In this document: piece after piece, positions 35,609 through 44,435 of the stretch
Numbering within the stretch: position 1 is the first letter of the stretch
How the letters are laid out: each line of letters begins with the position of its first letter
From: a virus
Virus record (IMG/VR): IMGVR_UViG_3300045973_000445
Location: 22,905-86,904 of that record
Direction: 5' to 3' (one strand)
Length of the DNA stretch: 64,000 nt
Program-made: the position numbers and the translations under genes
The notes under the pieces: generated by a model
Told to the model about the DNA's origin: nothing
Databases searched by the model: none
The model's input: the letters and a program-made list of their open reading frames with translations, nothing else

Positions 35609-38600
35609 TTATTTTAATTCAGTTACTTTTGCTTTCATCTTTCCAATCTCTTTCTCTAAACTCTTTACATTCTCTTCTTTTGATTTGATCTTAAGCTGCT
35701 TAAAAGAGTCCAACGTTTGTTGTCTGTATTTTAATTTTGATGCATCATACGTCTCTTTACTATTATTAAAATTAACAGCTGCCCCTCGACTTACGATTTC
35801 GTCCCAGTCAACATTAAGACGCATATAATTCTCACTCTGTTGTAAGATTTCATCATCTGTTAATTTCTTAGCTGTTTCGACTTCTTGTTTATACAACACA
35901 ACCCGTTTTGTGTAAGATTCGATTTCTTTATTGAGTTTTTGTACTTTAGTTAACTTTTGGATCTTTTCTTTAATCTTATCCGCTTCCTCTGTGTTGTTTG
36001 TTTTTGGTAATCTTGTATTTGTTAGATAACGGAAATGCAACTGTTGTATATTATATCCACCAGCATATATAACTTCTGTATGAAAATGATACCTTTGTCC
36101 ATCTCTATTTATGGACGCTTCAACTACAAAAGAACCGTTATTACCAACCCTCGAACTTAAATCGCTTAAAACATCTGTAGGTTTAGTATATACATTAATA
36201 GCTTTAACTAAATTCCAAACTAATGACAATCTAGTCAATTCTTTATCATACTTACCCATTTGAGATCTGTCATGTTCCTTAGCGTAGGCATCTTCATATA
36301 ATTTAGCAATACGTTCTATTTCCGGATCCATCACAGCAAGGATCGACTCAGTTAAAGTATTAGATTTTTGTTGATTAGTATTACCCCTCTCCATACCATA
36401 ATGCTGACCAACTCTACCTAATTTACGATTCTCATCATCATTCACATAAACACCTTTCTCAAACACATCCTCCATCGCCTTCTGAAGTTCAGGAGACCCA
36501 CAAATATCTGACATCGTCTTGAGCACCCCGTGATTATCCAGGATAACATCCATCGGGATCAAAGCATCTCTGTAAATAAGCCCATTCACACGCACCGCAG
36601 GTGCTATCTGCTTTGGTACAAAGTCATCCGCATGTTGTGTGTAAACACAATCAGCTATTTCAGTATCCTTCATCCCCTTCCCTCGCAAAGCATAGTACTG
36701 CTCCTTTGTTATCTCGATGCAAGGCACTAGCTGTTTATTCATCTTAGCCACCTCCAGCCTCACCCCTCCATCAATAACCAATCGGTTCATCCCATCCTTT
36801 ACAGCAACCACGGGAGGCATCGAGTGAATCGAGTAATCCTTTCTTAACTTAATTGTAGGCTTGTGTAGCTTTACCTTCTCCTCCTGACTGATTCCCATAG
36901 TCCACGGAGAATTCAAAGTAATACTATGCTCATCTCCTCTCTCAGAAAGCCCTCGCTCAACCTCTTTATACTGACTCCAATGATCCAAACTCATCTTATC
37001 AACCCTATGTGGGAGCATCTTAGATATAGGCTGTTCCGAGGATACACTCTTTGCCGTGATCCTACTATGTACGTTCAATACTGTTCTGTCATTCGTTTTG
37101 AAGTACTTGTCAAAATGCTCTTTATTCAGATTGTAAAAGGAATAATACTCCGCAAACGCTTCACTGGGTGATTTATGCGAGTAATCCGTTATCAAAGTAA
37201 CTGATGCATTCGATCCCCCTCTTGGTATATTCTTTTGATCGCCTGTAGCGGATAAACCTCTTCTCAGCTCTTCCTGCTGATACGACCATCCACATTCAAC
37301 AGTAAACTTCTTATAATCATACGTGGCTTTTCCACCTATCTTTTTATCTACGGCATGTCCTATTTCATGTAGCATGACCGATTTGAACTCTGTAGGCTTG
37401 CCTAAGACACCCCAGTCGGCTGCTCGCTCCACGCACTTGGCACTCAGATTGATTCGTTTTTCATTCGCACTGTACCAAGCATATCCTCCATGATCGCCCC
37501 CAGAGTAATCCTTATTTGTAATCAGGTTCAGCTCATCGTTTGTTTTGAAATGCCCGTCTGGAAGTTCATTTATGATATTCTCCAAGTTCTGAATCGCTGG
37601 CAGATGATCCATCGTCCAATCTCCCTCTACTGATTTATTGTAATGCTTCATAAACCGTAGGTAAATCAGATCTTTGAACCCACCCCCAAACTCATCATAG
37701 TCCTTTGATAACTTAACACCTCCCGACTTCAGTCGTTCAATCAAATTCAGTTCAAGACCATCATCTCTTTTGTAAGTAAGCTCATCATGTGTAGTTTCAT
37801 TATCATCCACAGCCTTAATTGTCTTCCAAAATAAACGTACTCGATGTGTTCCTGACCAATCTGTTATTATTGTAATCTCCTTTCCTACATACTTTTCCAG
37901 AAAACTATAGTCCTGATTCTTTGCCTTTGCATAAATCTTAGAATAAAACTCATCCGGAGTCATATCGATAGTCACTCCGTACATCTTCATCTGCTCGTCC
38001 AAAGAATCCTGAGTGATTCGATCCGAATACTTCTTAACATACTCATCGAACTTCTTCTGAGCATAGTCCTTGCACGATTCCCGTACTCCCCAGTTGTCTT
38101 GGAACGCCCCCTCAATCATATCTACGGCATCAAACTTAGTCATTCTTTTCTCTGACATCAGCTTATACTCCTCTGGCAAAGAATCTGCCAGTTTCTTAAA
38201 CTCATCATAGATTGCTTTCTTTTCAGGATCCTTAAAATCCAACCCCTCTTTTACCTGATCCCGTGTGCGCTTTACAATATCCAGTAGCTGTAATGCCTTC
38301 TCCTCATTTATAATATCTGGATCAGATTTAAAATCAGCTCGTACCTGTTTGCGTATTTCTTTTTTTGTTTCATCTGAAAGTTTATCAAGAACACGATCAC
38401 CACCAGCATCCTTATTAGCATCATTTAATGCATTAGCAATAGCCTCGGAAAGATTCATGTCATTCTTCATAAATAGTTCAGAGAATTTATTTCTGAAAGC
38501 ATACCTACCTGCACCATACCATCCTTCAGATTTTTTAAATTCATCTGAATTAAAGAAATTCCCCCCTTCAGCTTCTCCAAATAAATTAATCTCATGGTCA

Positions 38601-38803
38601 AGGCACTTCTCACCATTGATAGGAACTTTGCAACCTATAATCTCCCGTGCAGTAGCATCTGCCTCTCTACCAATCTGATCAAAGCGAGCGTTTGTCTTGA
38701 CAGGAATCCAGCCTGAACTATAGGGGGGAAGAGGATCATGGGCTTTTATCATCGGCCCCTGAGCCCATTCATGAATCACGCCCACAGGACAGACTTTTCC
38801 CAT
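35609..38803 (-). CDS. large head-region protein with zincin metalloprotease domain
   Basis: 1064 residues. The first 400 hold long helices without a known motif. A zinc protease site lies near 479-485: SVMLHEIGHAVD (HExxH), with a possible third ligand in SPSEAFAEYY (about 545-554). Residues about 660-700 (RLVIDGGVRLEVAKM, LVPCIEI) resemble a ParB/Srx-like fold. A KLGRVGQ-x-YG motif at 794-803 recurs in the protein at 57280-58191. The C-terminus is coiled coil. It lies between a Nudix/AAA+ gene and the prohead protease. It may be packaged or injected; that is inference. Confidence 0.75.
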   Translation of the reverse strand: MGKVCPVGVIHEWAQGPMIKAHDPLPPYSSGWIPVKTNARFDQIGREADATAREIIGCKVPINGEKCLDHEINLFGEAEGGNFFNSDEFKKSEGWYGAGRYAFRNKFSELFMKNDMNLSEAIANALNDANKDAGGDRVLDKLSDETKKEIRKQVRADFKSDPDIINEEKALQLLDIVKRTRDQVKEGLDFKDPEKKAIYDEFKKLADSLPEEYKLMSEKRMTKFDAVDMIEGAFQDNWGVRESCKDYAQKKFDEYVKKYSDRITQDSLDEQMKMYGVTIDMTPDEFYSKIYAKAKNQDYSFLEKYVGKEITIITDWSGTHRVRLFWKTIKAVDDNETTHDELTYKRDDGLELNLIERLKSGGVKLSKDYDEFGGGFKDLIYLRFMKHYNKSVEGDWTMDHLPAIQNLENIINELPDGHFKTNDELNLITNKDYSGGDHGGYAWYSANEKRINLSAKCVERAADWGVLGKPTEFKSVMLHEIGHAVDKKIGGKATYDYKKFTVECGWSYQQEELRRGLSATGDQKNIPRGGSNASVTLITDYSHKSPSEAFAEYYSFYNLNKEHFDKYFKTNDRTVLNVHSRITAKSVSSEQPISKMLPHRVDKMSLDHWSQYKEVERGLSERGDEHSITLNSPWTMGISQEEKVKLHKPTIKLRKDYSIHSMPPVVAVKDGMNRLVIDGGVRLEVAKMNKQLVPCIEITKEQYYALRGKGMKDTEIADCVYTQHADDFVPKQIAPAVRVNGLIYRDALIPMDVILDNHGVLKTMSDICGSPELQKAMEDVFEKGVYVNDDENRKLGRVGQHYGMERGNTNQQKSNTLTESILAVMDPEIERIAKLYEDAYAKEHDRSQMGKYDKELTRLSLVWNLVKAINVYTKPTDVLSDLSSRVGNNGSFVVEASINRDGQRYHFHTEVIYAGGYNIQQLHFRYLTNTRLPKTNNTEEADKIKEKIQKLTKVQKLNKEIESYTKRVVLYKQEVETAKKLTDDEILQQSENYMRLNVDWDEIVSRGAAVNFNNSKETYDASKLKYRQQTLDSFKQLKIKSKEENVKSLEKEIGKMKAKVTELK

Positions 38804-38961
38804 TAGATTAGAACTTCTTTTCTTTTGTTTATTTCAGTAGCCAACTCATCGGCAAAAGGACTGTCGATATCGATATACACCTCATTCTTCAGTAATGATT
38901 CCAATCGCTCTATTGAGAGTTGCTCTAAATCAATCTCTTTGATTTTACTAATGTTAGCCAT
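38803..38961 (-). CDS. small hypothetical protein, 52 aa
   Basis: ATG at 38961 follows the previous stop by one base, and its TAA overlaps the next ATG (TAATG). The gap between two long genes is thus filled exactly. The protein (MANISKIKEIDLEQLSIERL) is acidic and helical. No family is recognised. Confidence 0.65.
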   Translation of the reverse strand: MANISKIKEIDLEQLSIERLESLLKNEVYIDIDSPFADELATEINKRKEVLI

Positions 38962-38962
38962 A

Positions 38963-41434
38963 TTATTTACTTTTACTTCTCATCATTTCATCAAAAGCAC
39001 CTATTACACTATCAAAGTTAGATACTATCTTTCTCTTGATCCTATCTGTATCCAATCCCTGATTTAAAGCTCTGTTGGCTATAACCACTGCCGTGTAGTA
39101 TGTTCTGGTATTCAGATCGTTTCCTAGCTTATCCTTATTCTCTTTGATCATTTCATAAGCCAAATCACGTGCTTCTTGAGTTACAGGGATAATAGTTGTT
39201 TTATCAGCTGAATAAATATCTATTTTATCTTTAATCATACCTAGCTTTAAGACAGTCTCATCTACTGTCATGGTGAGATTACTACAAAGAGCTCTAGACT
39301 TAACTGCCTGTGCTATATCCTTCGTGGTTAAGTTTGTAATTGCAATAACCCGTCCTTTAAATGAGAATACATCTGGTATTTTTCCAGATTCCTTATCTCC
39401 CTCAATTATATAAGCATTCCTTCCTGTTTTGTTATCTATCTGAGAATCTTCTCCGGAATCCAAACCAGATTTTAAAAATCCCTGCACGTCTTCCGTTATC
39501 AAAAACGAATCACAGTCATCAAAAATGATTAACTTATCCCGATGCCGAAACATCTCTGCGTAAACCTGAACAGGAGATATCCTACCCTTTATAACCACAT
39601 AATCATACTGATCTTTATTAGGTTGAATCTCAGCATCAAATCTCCTGAGATTCATTTCTTTTAGTAATCTATTTAGCTCAAAGGTTTTCCCAACCCCGCC
39701 TGTACCATATGCTATTGCAAACTTAGCTCCAGCATCCCCCTCAATAACCATCTGAAGGCTGTCCTTGTAATCATCCCACAACTCTTGTATATCTTCTGGT
39801 TTACGAGTAAGCATCTTGTTTTGCTCTTTAGCTTCTGGAGTATCGTTGTTGGCCTGTTCCTTCCGAATCTCGGTCTTTATCGTTTCGGACTGATCTGGCA
39901 GATCTTTGAGATTGATATCGGCCTGCTTGATATATCGCTGTGGATAGGTCTCCCCTGTGAGAAGTGTCAGAACTTTAGGATCGTATATCCCCATGTTGAT
40001 TAAGCTGTAGACCTTCTCATTCTTCTTCATCGATCCTCCAGCTATAGCTGCCACTGCATCTTCAAAGGTTTGCCCTTCGACCTTTTCCGTTTCCTTTGTA
40101 TCTGCAAACTTCTCCGACTCGCCTGTTGCTGGGTTCACCCAGCGAATAGCGTAGTGAATCTGGCCAGACTTGGCTTTAATTTGGACTTTCTTTGGGATCA
40201 GGTGTCCTAGTGCTCTTGCCTTCTCAAACTCGGCAAACTCGCTCTTTTCGATGGTTTTCAGCTTGCTGTAGTATTTTGGATTTTCCCACAAGTGATCCCT
40301 TGTTATCTCACTTCTTTCTTCGGCATCAGTAGTATGTTCTCTCTCTTCCGTTACACCAATCTGCCATTCCTTTGTAAGCTCTTCAAGGCTGATTTTATGT
40401 TTCTTAGCGATGTCCTCAAGAGTCTTCCCATCGGCACGACCTCCCTGAAGTTTCTCTTCTTTTTCAAAATCAGGGGGCTGCATCTTCTGTGCTTTCATAA
40501 ACCCACCCTCAACCATCTTCCCGATAATCTTCTCATCCGATAGAGATATCACTTTCTCATTCTTGACCAGTCCTTCGGCCACAGCCTTCTTAATACTTAC
40601 CACCTCTTCAATACCAAGAATCTTATAGACGTTATCCCACATATTTATAAATTGAGTAGGATAACTATAAAGATCTTTAACTGAAATAAAAGCAGTAGCC
40701 CGTGTTTCATCAACATCCACTACAGGAGACTGCTCCCTATCATCAATCATCGACATAAAATAATCTATGTGAATCTTATCTTCCTCAAACTCACCTACCC
40801 ACCTACAATCATCTACTTCAAAGCCTGTTTCCTCCAATAACTCCCTCCTTGCTGCCACTTTTATATCCTCTCCCAAATCCACATGTCCTCCAGGAAGAAC
40901 CCATAAATTTGTACCCTTTTCTGCACCACCAAGAGGCTGACGCTGCACAATCAAAATCTCCCCGTTCTGATTAAACACAATGTTATCAGAATACCTAACT
41001 TTGTCCTTTGTAATGGCCTTGATCAACATATCACACTCATCCAAAGCCAGCTCATTATTCCGATAAGATAAGAGGGTGTTTTCTATAAAGTCATTCCTTT
41101 TCAAATCGGCTAATGCTTTCTCAAAATCAGGATGCTTTACTATATATGATTTTTTGCTGTCTTCCAGCTTGGTGTATTCCTGTTTCTTTCCACTCAAGAA
41201 ATTCAGATATCTCGATGTCAGACCATCCTGCTGGGATTTGATCAGCTCCAGAACCTCTGGTTCCTTTTCTGCTTTTTGCCATACATCCAGTTCCTTCGTA
41301 CTGTTCAAGTACTCTCGTGCCATCAGATCAATCTCTGACTTTAGCAATTCCGACTGCTCTATCACTAACGCAAAATCACGAAGGGCTTCCTCCGTGCTTT
41401 CCAAATGCAAAAAACGTCTGAGTTCTTGAAACAT
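38963..41434 (-). CDS. Nudix hydrolase - DUF5661 - AAA+ ATPase fusion
   Basis: 823 residues. N-terminal helices (1-120). A complete Nudix box at about 183-205 (GHVDLGEDIKVAARRELLEE then TGF). A DUF5661-like segment at about 338-392 (LEDIAKKHKISLEELTKEW; DHLWENPKYY). An AAA+ core with Walker A GTGGVGKT (about 577-584), Walker B KLIIFDDCD (about 634-642) and a sensor-like AITN. All catalytic signatures look intact. Nudix enzymes hydrolyse nucleoside diphosphate derivatives; the AAA+ part may remodel proteins or DNA. Its place in the head block is unusual. Confidence 0.85.
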   Translation of the reverse strand: MFQELRRFLHLESTEEALRDFALVIEQSELLKSEIDLMAREYLNSTKELDVWQKAEKEPEVLELIKSQQDGLTSRYLNFLSGKKQEYTKLEDSKKSYIVKHPDFEKALADLKRNDFIENTLLSYRNNELALDECDMLIKAITKDKVRYSDNIVFNQNGEILIVQRQPLGGAEKGTNLWVLPGGHVDLGEDIKVAARRELLEETGFEVDDCRWVGEFEEDKIHIDYFMSMIDDREQSPVVDVDETRATAFISVKDLYSYPTQFINMWDNVYKILGIEEVVSIKKAVAEGLVKNEKVISLSDEKIIGKMVEGGFMKAQKMQPPDFEKEEKLQGGRADGKTLEDIAKKHKISLEELTKEWQIGVTEEREHTTDAEERSEITRDHLWENPKYYSKLKTIEKSEFAEFEKARALGHLIPKKVQIKAKSGQIHYAIRWVNPATGESEKFADTKETEKVEGQTFEDAVAAIAGGSMKKNEKVYSLINMGIYDPKVLTLLTGETYPQRYIKQADINLKDLPDQSETIKTEIRKEQANNDTPEAKEQNKMLTRKPEDIQELWDDYKDSLQMVIEGDAGAKFAIAYGTGGVGKTFELNRLLKEMNLRRFDAEIQPNKDQYDYVVIKGRISPVQVYAEMFRHRDKLIIFDDCDSFLITEDVQGFLKSGLDSGEDSQIDNKTGRNAYIIEGDKESGKIPDVFSFKGRVIAITNLTTKDIAQAVKSRALCSNLTMTVDETVLKLGMIKDKIDIYSADKTTIIPVTQEARDLAYEMIKENKDKLGNDLNTRTYYTAVVIANRALNQGLDTDRIKRKIVSNFDSVIGAFDEMMRSKSK

Positions 41435-41444
41435 ATCTGTAAAA

Positions 41445-41945
41445 TTAAAATCCTAACTGATCCACAAGAGATTTAGATAATATCACAATCCTATCATCTG
41501 CTATATTAGCTATCACCGTCTGGAGCTTGAGCTCTTCTACGCTCCCACGAACATACACTCCAGCCACCTGATTGAACTCCCTCATCGGTACTGATTTCTG
41601 TAAATCAGAGTGTATCTGATCAAGACTATATTGTTTTGGCAAATCCCCGATAGTAATCTCAAAGCCTTTTATCAGAGCCCTGTCAATGCTTCCTGTAGGC
41701 AAGTATCCAATGGACTTTACTAAAGAGCCCATCCTATCCAGATTGGACTTTTTATTCGCACGGAGCATATCTGTCTCAGCGAATAACCTCTCTTTAATTT
41801 CCTGTCCAGATTTCTCAATCTTCTCTTCAGCTACAGCTGGTTTGCTATCCAGAGACTTCTCAAAGGAATTCACATTCTGCAATTGAAAAGAAATAGAAAG
41901 AATGCGCTCTATGTTCTTTGCACTAATTTCGTTCTCCCAGTTCAT
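41445..41945 (-). CDS. head-region protein with N-terminal tag-like sequence
   Basis: 166 residues. The start (MNWENEISAKNIERILSISF) resembles the MEN-W/F-E-K tags of the proteins at 24944-26674 and 26686-27381. The remainder is helical, with EKIEKSGQEIKERLFAETDM, and ends in a small mixed domain (AGVYVRGSVEELKLQTVIA). No known function. It directly precedes the Nudix/AAA+ gene. Confidence 0.6.
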   Translation of the reverse strand: MNWENEISAKNIERILSISFQLQNVNSFEKSLDSKPAVAEEKIEKSGQEIKERLFAETDMLRANKKSNLDRMGSLVKSIGYLPTGSIDRALIKGFEITIGDLPKQYSLDQIHSDLQKSVPMREFNQVAGVYVRGSVEELKLQTVIANIADDRIVILSKSLVDQLGF

Positions 41946-41972
41946 TGTACTTTTTATTAATATTAATCAAAA

Positions 41973-42344
41973 CTATGTCGTTTTTGAAGTTTTATCAACT
42001 GTTGTTGTTGTACTACTACTCTCTGATGTATCCTTGATCCCAGTCTTTGCTTCAGCAAACTTCTGGATAACCTTTGGGGCTACCGTGGCCGTGACAAGAA
42101 GTAAAAGGATATCCCAATCAATCATTTTAGTCTGAGTAAAAAGAACATTGAAGCTCTGTTCTGTAATGACCTTATCCCTTAGTAGCTTTGTAAACTCAGC
42201 TACATTGGTTTTATAAGATAGATAAGAAAGAATCACAAAACCACACAGCAAAACAAAAAACAGAGCTGAAAGCCCCCTGATAAAACTATCAGAGACAGAT
42301 CCATCTGCCTGCAACTCCTGAAAAAATCCGATTTTTGCCTTCAT
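41973..42344 (-). CDS. two-TM membrane protein, candidate holin
   Basis: 123 residues. Two hydrophobic segments: about 25-45 (LSALFFVLLCGFVILSYLSY) and about 75-90 (WDILLLLVTATVAP), a charged stretch between them and a hydrophilic S/T-rich tail. This layout, including WDILLLL...APK-x2-QKFAE, is common among proteins annotated as holins or membrane-associated phage proteins. It has the conserved AT-rich motif upstream. A role in lysis is likely but not shown; another candidate lies at 60116-60322. Confidence 0.6.
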   Translation of the reverse strand: MKAKIGFFQELQADGSVSDSFIRGLSALFFVLLCGFVILSYLSYKTNVAEFTKLLRDKVITEQSFNVLFTQTKMIDWDILLLLVTATVAPKVIQKFAEAKTGIKDTSESSSTTTTVDKTSKTT

Positions 42345-42360
42345 GCTATTTTAAAAAGAT

Positions 42361-42389
42361 AAAATTACATAATCATTTTAAAAATTAAC
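42361..42389 (-). promoter_or_regulatory. conserved AT-rich motif upstream of membrane protein
   Basis: Minus strand: TTAATTTTTAAAATGATTA then TGTAATTTTATC, ending about 16 bases before the ATG at 42344. Weaker match to the copies at 15081, 24014 and 58225. Confidence 0.4.
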
Positions 42390-42392
42390 ATA

Positions 42393-42692
42393 CTAAGTAC
42401 CCTCAGCCCACACCTTAATCTTAATTGGAGTTCCAGGAGCTACTCTATCACTAGTAAAAATAACATATGCCCAGAAAGTCCAGTCCCCCGCTACATTCAA
42501 ATCCCCCACTTTAAAATCATAATAAATAGCACCTACTGTAGTAGCTATATGAGCATCGTATTCATAAACTGCTGTTGAATTAGGCTTCTGATATTTAATT
42601 TTAGTTGATACCACATCCAACATATCCGTTGCACTCAACCCTGTATTCACCTGTAGCCGTAGCTTACTCTGATTAACGTATATCTTTGCCAT
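42393..42692 (-). CDS. small beta-rich virion protein
   Basis: 99 residues with alternating strands (KLRLQVNTGLSATDMLDVVS; GDWTFWAYVIFTSDRVAPGT), reading like an Ig-type or BppU-N-like module. It overlaps the repeat protein gene by about 20 bases. Probably an appendage accessory; no family is recognised. Confidence 0.6.
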   Translation of the reverse strand: MAKIYVNQSKLRLQVNTGLSATDMLDVVSTKIKYQKPNSTAVYEYDAHIATTVGAIYYDFKVGDLNVAGDWTFWAYVIFTSDRVAPGTPIKIKVWAEGT

Positions 42693-43662
42693 GTAGTACT
42701 TTACTTAAGATTATTAACTTAGTTACAATAATAGAATCCACCACAGCTATCAACTTAACCAAACTATCCCCTGAAACATACTCCAAATAAACAGGAGCTG
42801 GTTTAATATAAATACCATTATTTATTACGATAACAGCAATGACTTCACTCTCTTTAACTATCTGAACCGTAACAAATGAATCAATCCACAATATGCTGAT
42901 AGGAGATGGATCAATGCCAAGAATAACAATAGCATCTAAACTATCCAAAACCCCCAACATCTCAACTATATTAGCTGTAAGAAGATATGTAGCATCCATT
43001 AGATCTTCCCCAGAACCCAATTCATTAATTATAGCATTCAGAATGGAGCTGCTATTTATTATATCTGTAACCGGAGATGATTCATCAACCCCAGCCAAAG
43101 CTATCATCCCCCCACTCACCTGATCTACAGCAATCACTGATTCCGTGATATTTGATATTTGAATAAGAGTAGCATCAGGATTATCAACTAATGTGCTCTG
43201 TTCAACTACTGCTGCAACTAATATTTTTGTAGCCGATATAATATCTGAAGCTGAAGTATACTCAGAAATCCCAACTACACCAATATACGTACTGGATATA
43301 TTATCAACAATAGATACTGATTCGGTTTGAGATACTGCTGTAACTATAACCCCACTTTGTGCATCGACTCCACTGGAAGACTCTACTATGCTAGCATTTT
43401 GTTTTTGAGTAGCATCACTCGATTCAGATGCGGGTGAAGATTCAACTATACCAACAACCCCAATAATAGTAGAACTAACAGACTCTATACCCGAAACAGA
43501 CTCCGATATACTAACAACCCCAATTATAATAGAACTAGCAGAATCTAAAGCTGGAGCAGCCTCAGATATAGATACACTATAAGCAACTGGGCCACCTGAA
43601 AAAGATGGATTGCTAAATATATAGCCTGAGATGTAATATTGTCCGTCCCAGTTAATTATCAT
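42673..43662 (-). CDS. repeat-rich appendage protein
   Basis: 329 residues. From about residue 30 to 250 it is made of tandem units of about 20 residues with the pattern I-x-E-S-x3-D-x3-S-S-x2-I-G-V-V (for example SISESVSGIESVSSTIIGVV). Such units probably form a beta solenoid or fibrous stalk. The last 80 residues (LEYVSGDSLVKLIAVVDSII) break the pattern. Near absence of lysine and arginine in the repeat part is notable. Confidence 0.7.
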   Translation of the reverse strand: MIINWDGQYYISGYIFSNPSFSGGPVAYSVSISEAAPALDSASSIIIGVVSISESVSGIESVSSTIIGVVGIVESSPASESSDATQKQNASIVESSSGVDAQSGVIVTAVSQTESVSIVDNISSTYIGVVGISEYTSASDIISATKILVAAVVEQSTLVDNPDATLIQISNITESVIAVDQVSGGMIALAGVDESSPVTDIINSSSILNAIINELGSGEDLMDATYLLTANIVEMLGVLDSLDAIVILGIDPSPISILWIDSFVTVQIVKESEVIAVIVINNGIYIKPAPVYLEYVSGDSLVKLIAVVDSIIVTKLIILSKVLHGKDIR

Positions 43663-44219
43663 GGCTCAGTCACGATTGTTAATAGTCGTGCATCAGTAGC
43701 TGATGCTGTAAATCGAAGTGTCACTATATCCCCATTCAGATCCGTAGTTGCTAAGTTCAACTTATACATTCCATTAGCAACTTCCGATACTGAATTAGCA
43801 CATGCTCCAAAAGCACCTCCATCAATAGATCTCTCAGCATTTACTGTCCGTCCTGTCTTAGGAGTGACGTGATCCGTGGAGTCTACCAAAAGAAACATGA
43901 AGTTATTTAATGCTGTATTCTTTTTAATCCCTGAAGGTGTGTGAGATACTACTCTACAAAACAGATCAACAGGATCCGCTGATTCTGATGTTATGTGAAT
44001 AGCTAAATCCCCTAGTGTATCCAGATGCGAAGTTGTCAAAGCTAAGTTGTACCAGCCATACCCTCGTTCAGTTACCGTAGGCGAGATAGAAGCAAAAGCA
44101 CCCCCATCCTTAGATGCTAATACGGTTAACGTTCCCCCTACTCTTCCTGTTACATGATCAGAAGAGTTTGTCATCAGTACCATTATATTTGCTGCTACAT
44201 TTTGCTTTAGCTCTCTCAT
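43659..44219 (-). CDS. tandem-duplicated BppU/Ig-like virion protein
   Basis: 186 residues in two homologous halves of about 90. Each half has a SSDHVTG-R-x-G/STDHVTPK-x-G start, a DGGAFASI/DGGAFGAC centre and a GYGWYNLAL/ANGMYKLNL turn. The fold resembles the N-terminal domain of baseplate upper proteins. It has a four-base overlap with the repeat protein. Likely a linker or decoration protein of the appendage. Confidence 0.7.
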   Translation of the reverse strand: MRELKQNVAANIMVLMTNSSDHVTGRVGGTLTVLASKDGGAFASISPTVTERGYGWYNLALTTSHLDTLGDLAIHITSESADPVDLFCRVVSHTPSGIKKNTALNNFMFLLVDSTDHVTPKTGRTVNAERSIDGGAFGACANSVSEVANGMYKLNLATTDLNGDIVTLRFTASATDARLLTIVTEP

Positions 44220-44222
44220 GCT

Positions 44223-44435
44223 CTAATTATTTACAACACGTGATCTAGGATAACCTGCATTAGGTATCTCATTTACAGCTTCATCAAATACAATGTCGTT
44301 CACTGTACCATTTACACCTACAATCTCTTCTATAGCTGGATTATCAAATACTATGTCATTCACAGTACCATTCACTCCTGCCAATTCAAATGTTGCGGAA
44401 TCAGACTCAGCAAAAACAATATCATTGATCGCCAT
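44223..44435 (-). CDS. small protein with duplicated peptide
   Basis: 70 residues. The phrase GVNGTVNDIVFD occurs twice, and a partial version (INDIVFAESD) starts the protein. It begins in overlap with the preceding gene's stop (TAATG) and ends in TAG. Its job is unknown; it is translated with virion genes. Confidence 0.55.
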   Translation of the reverse strand: MAINDIVFAESDSATFELAGVNGTVNDIVFDNPAIEEIVGVNGTVNDIVFDEAVNEIPNAGYPRSRVVNN

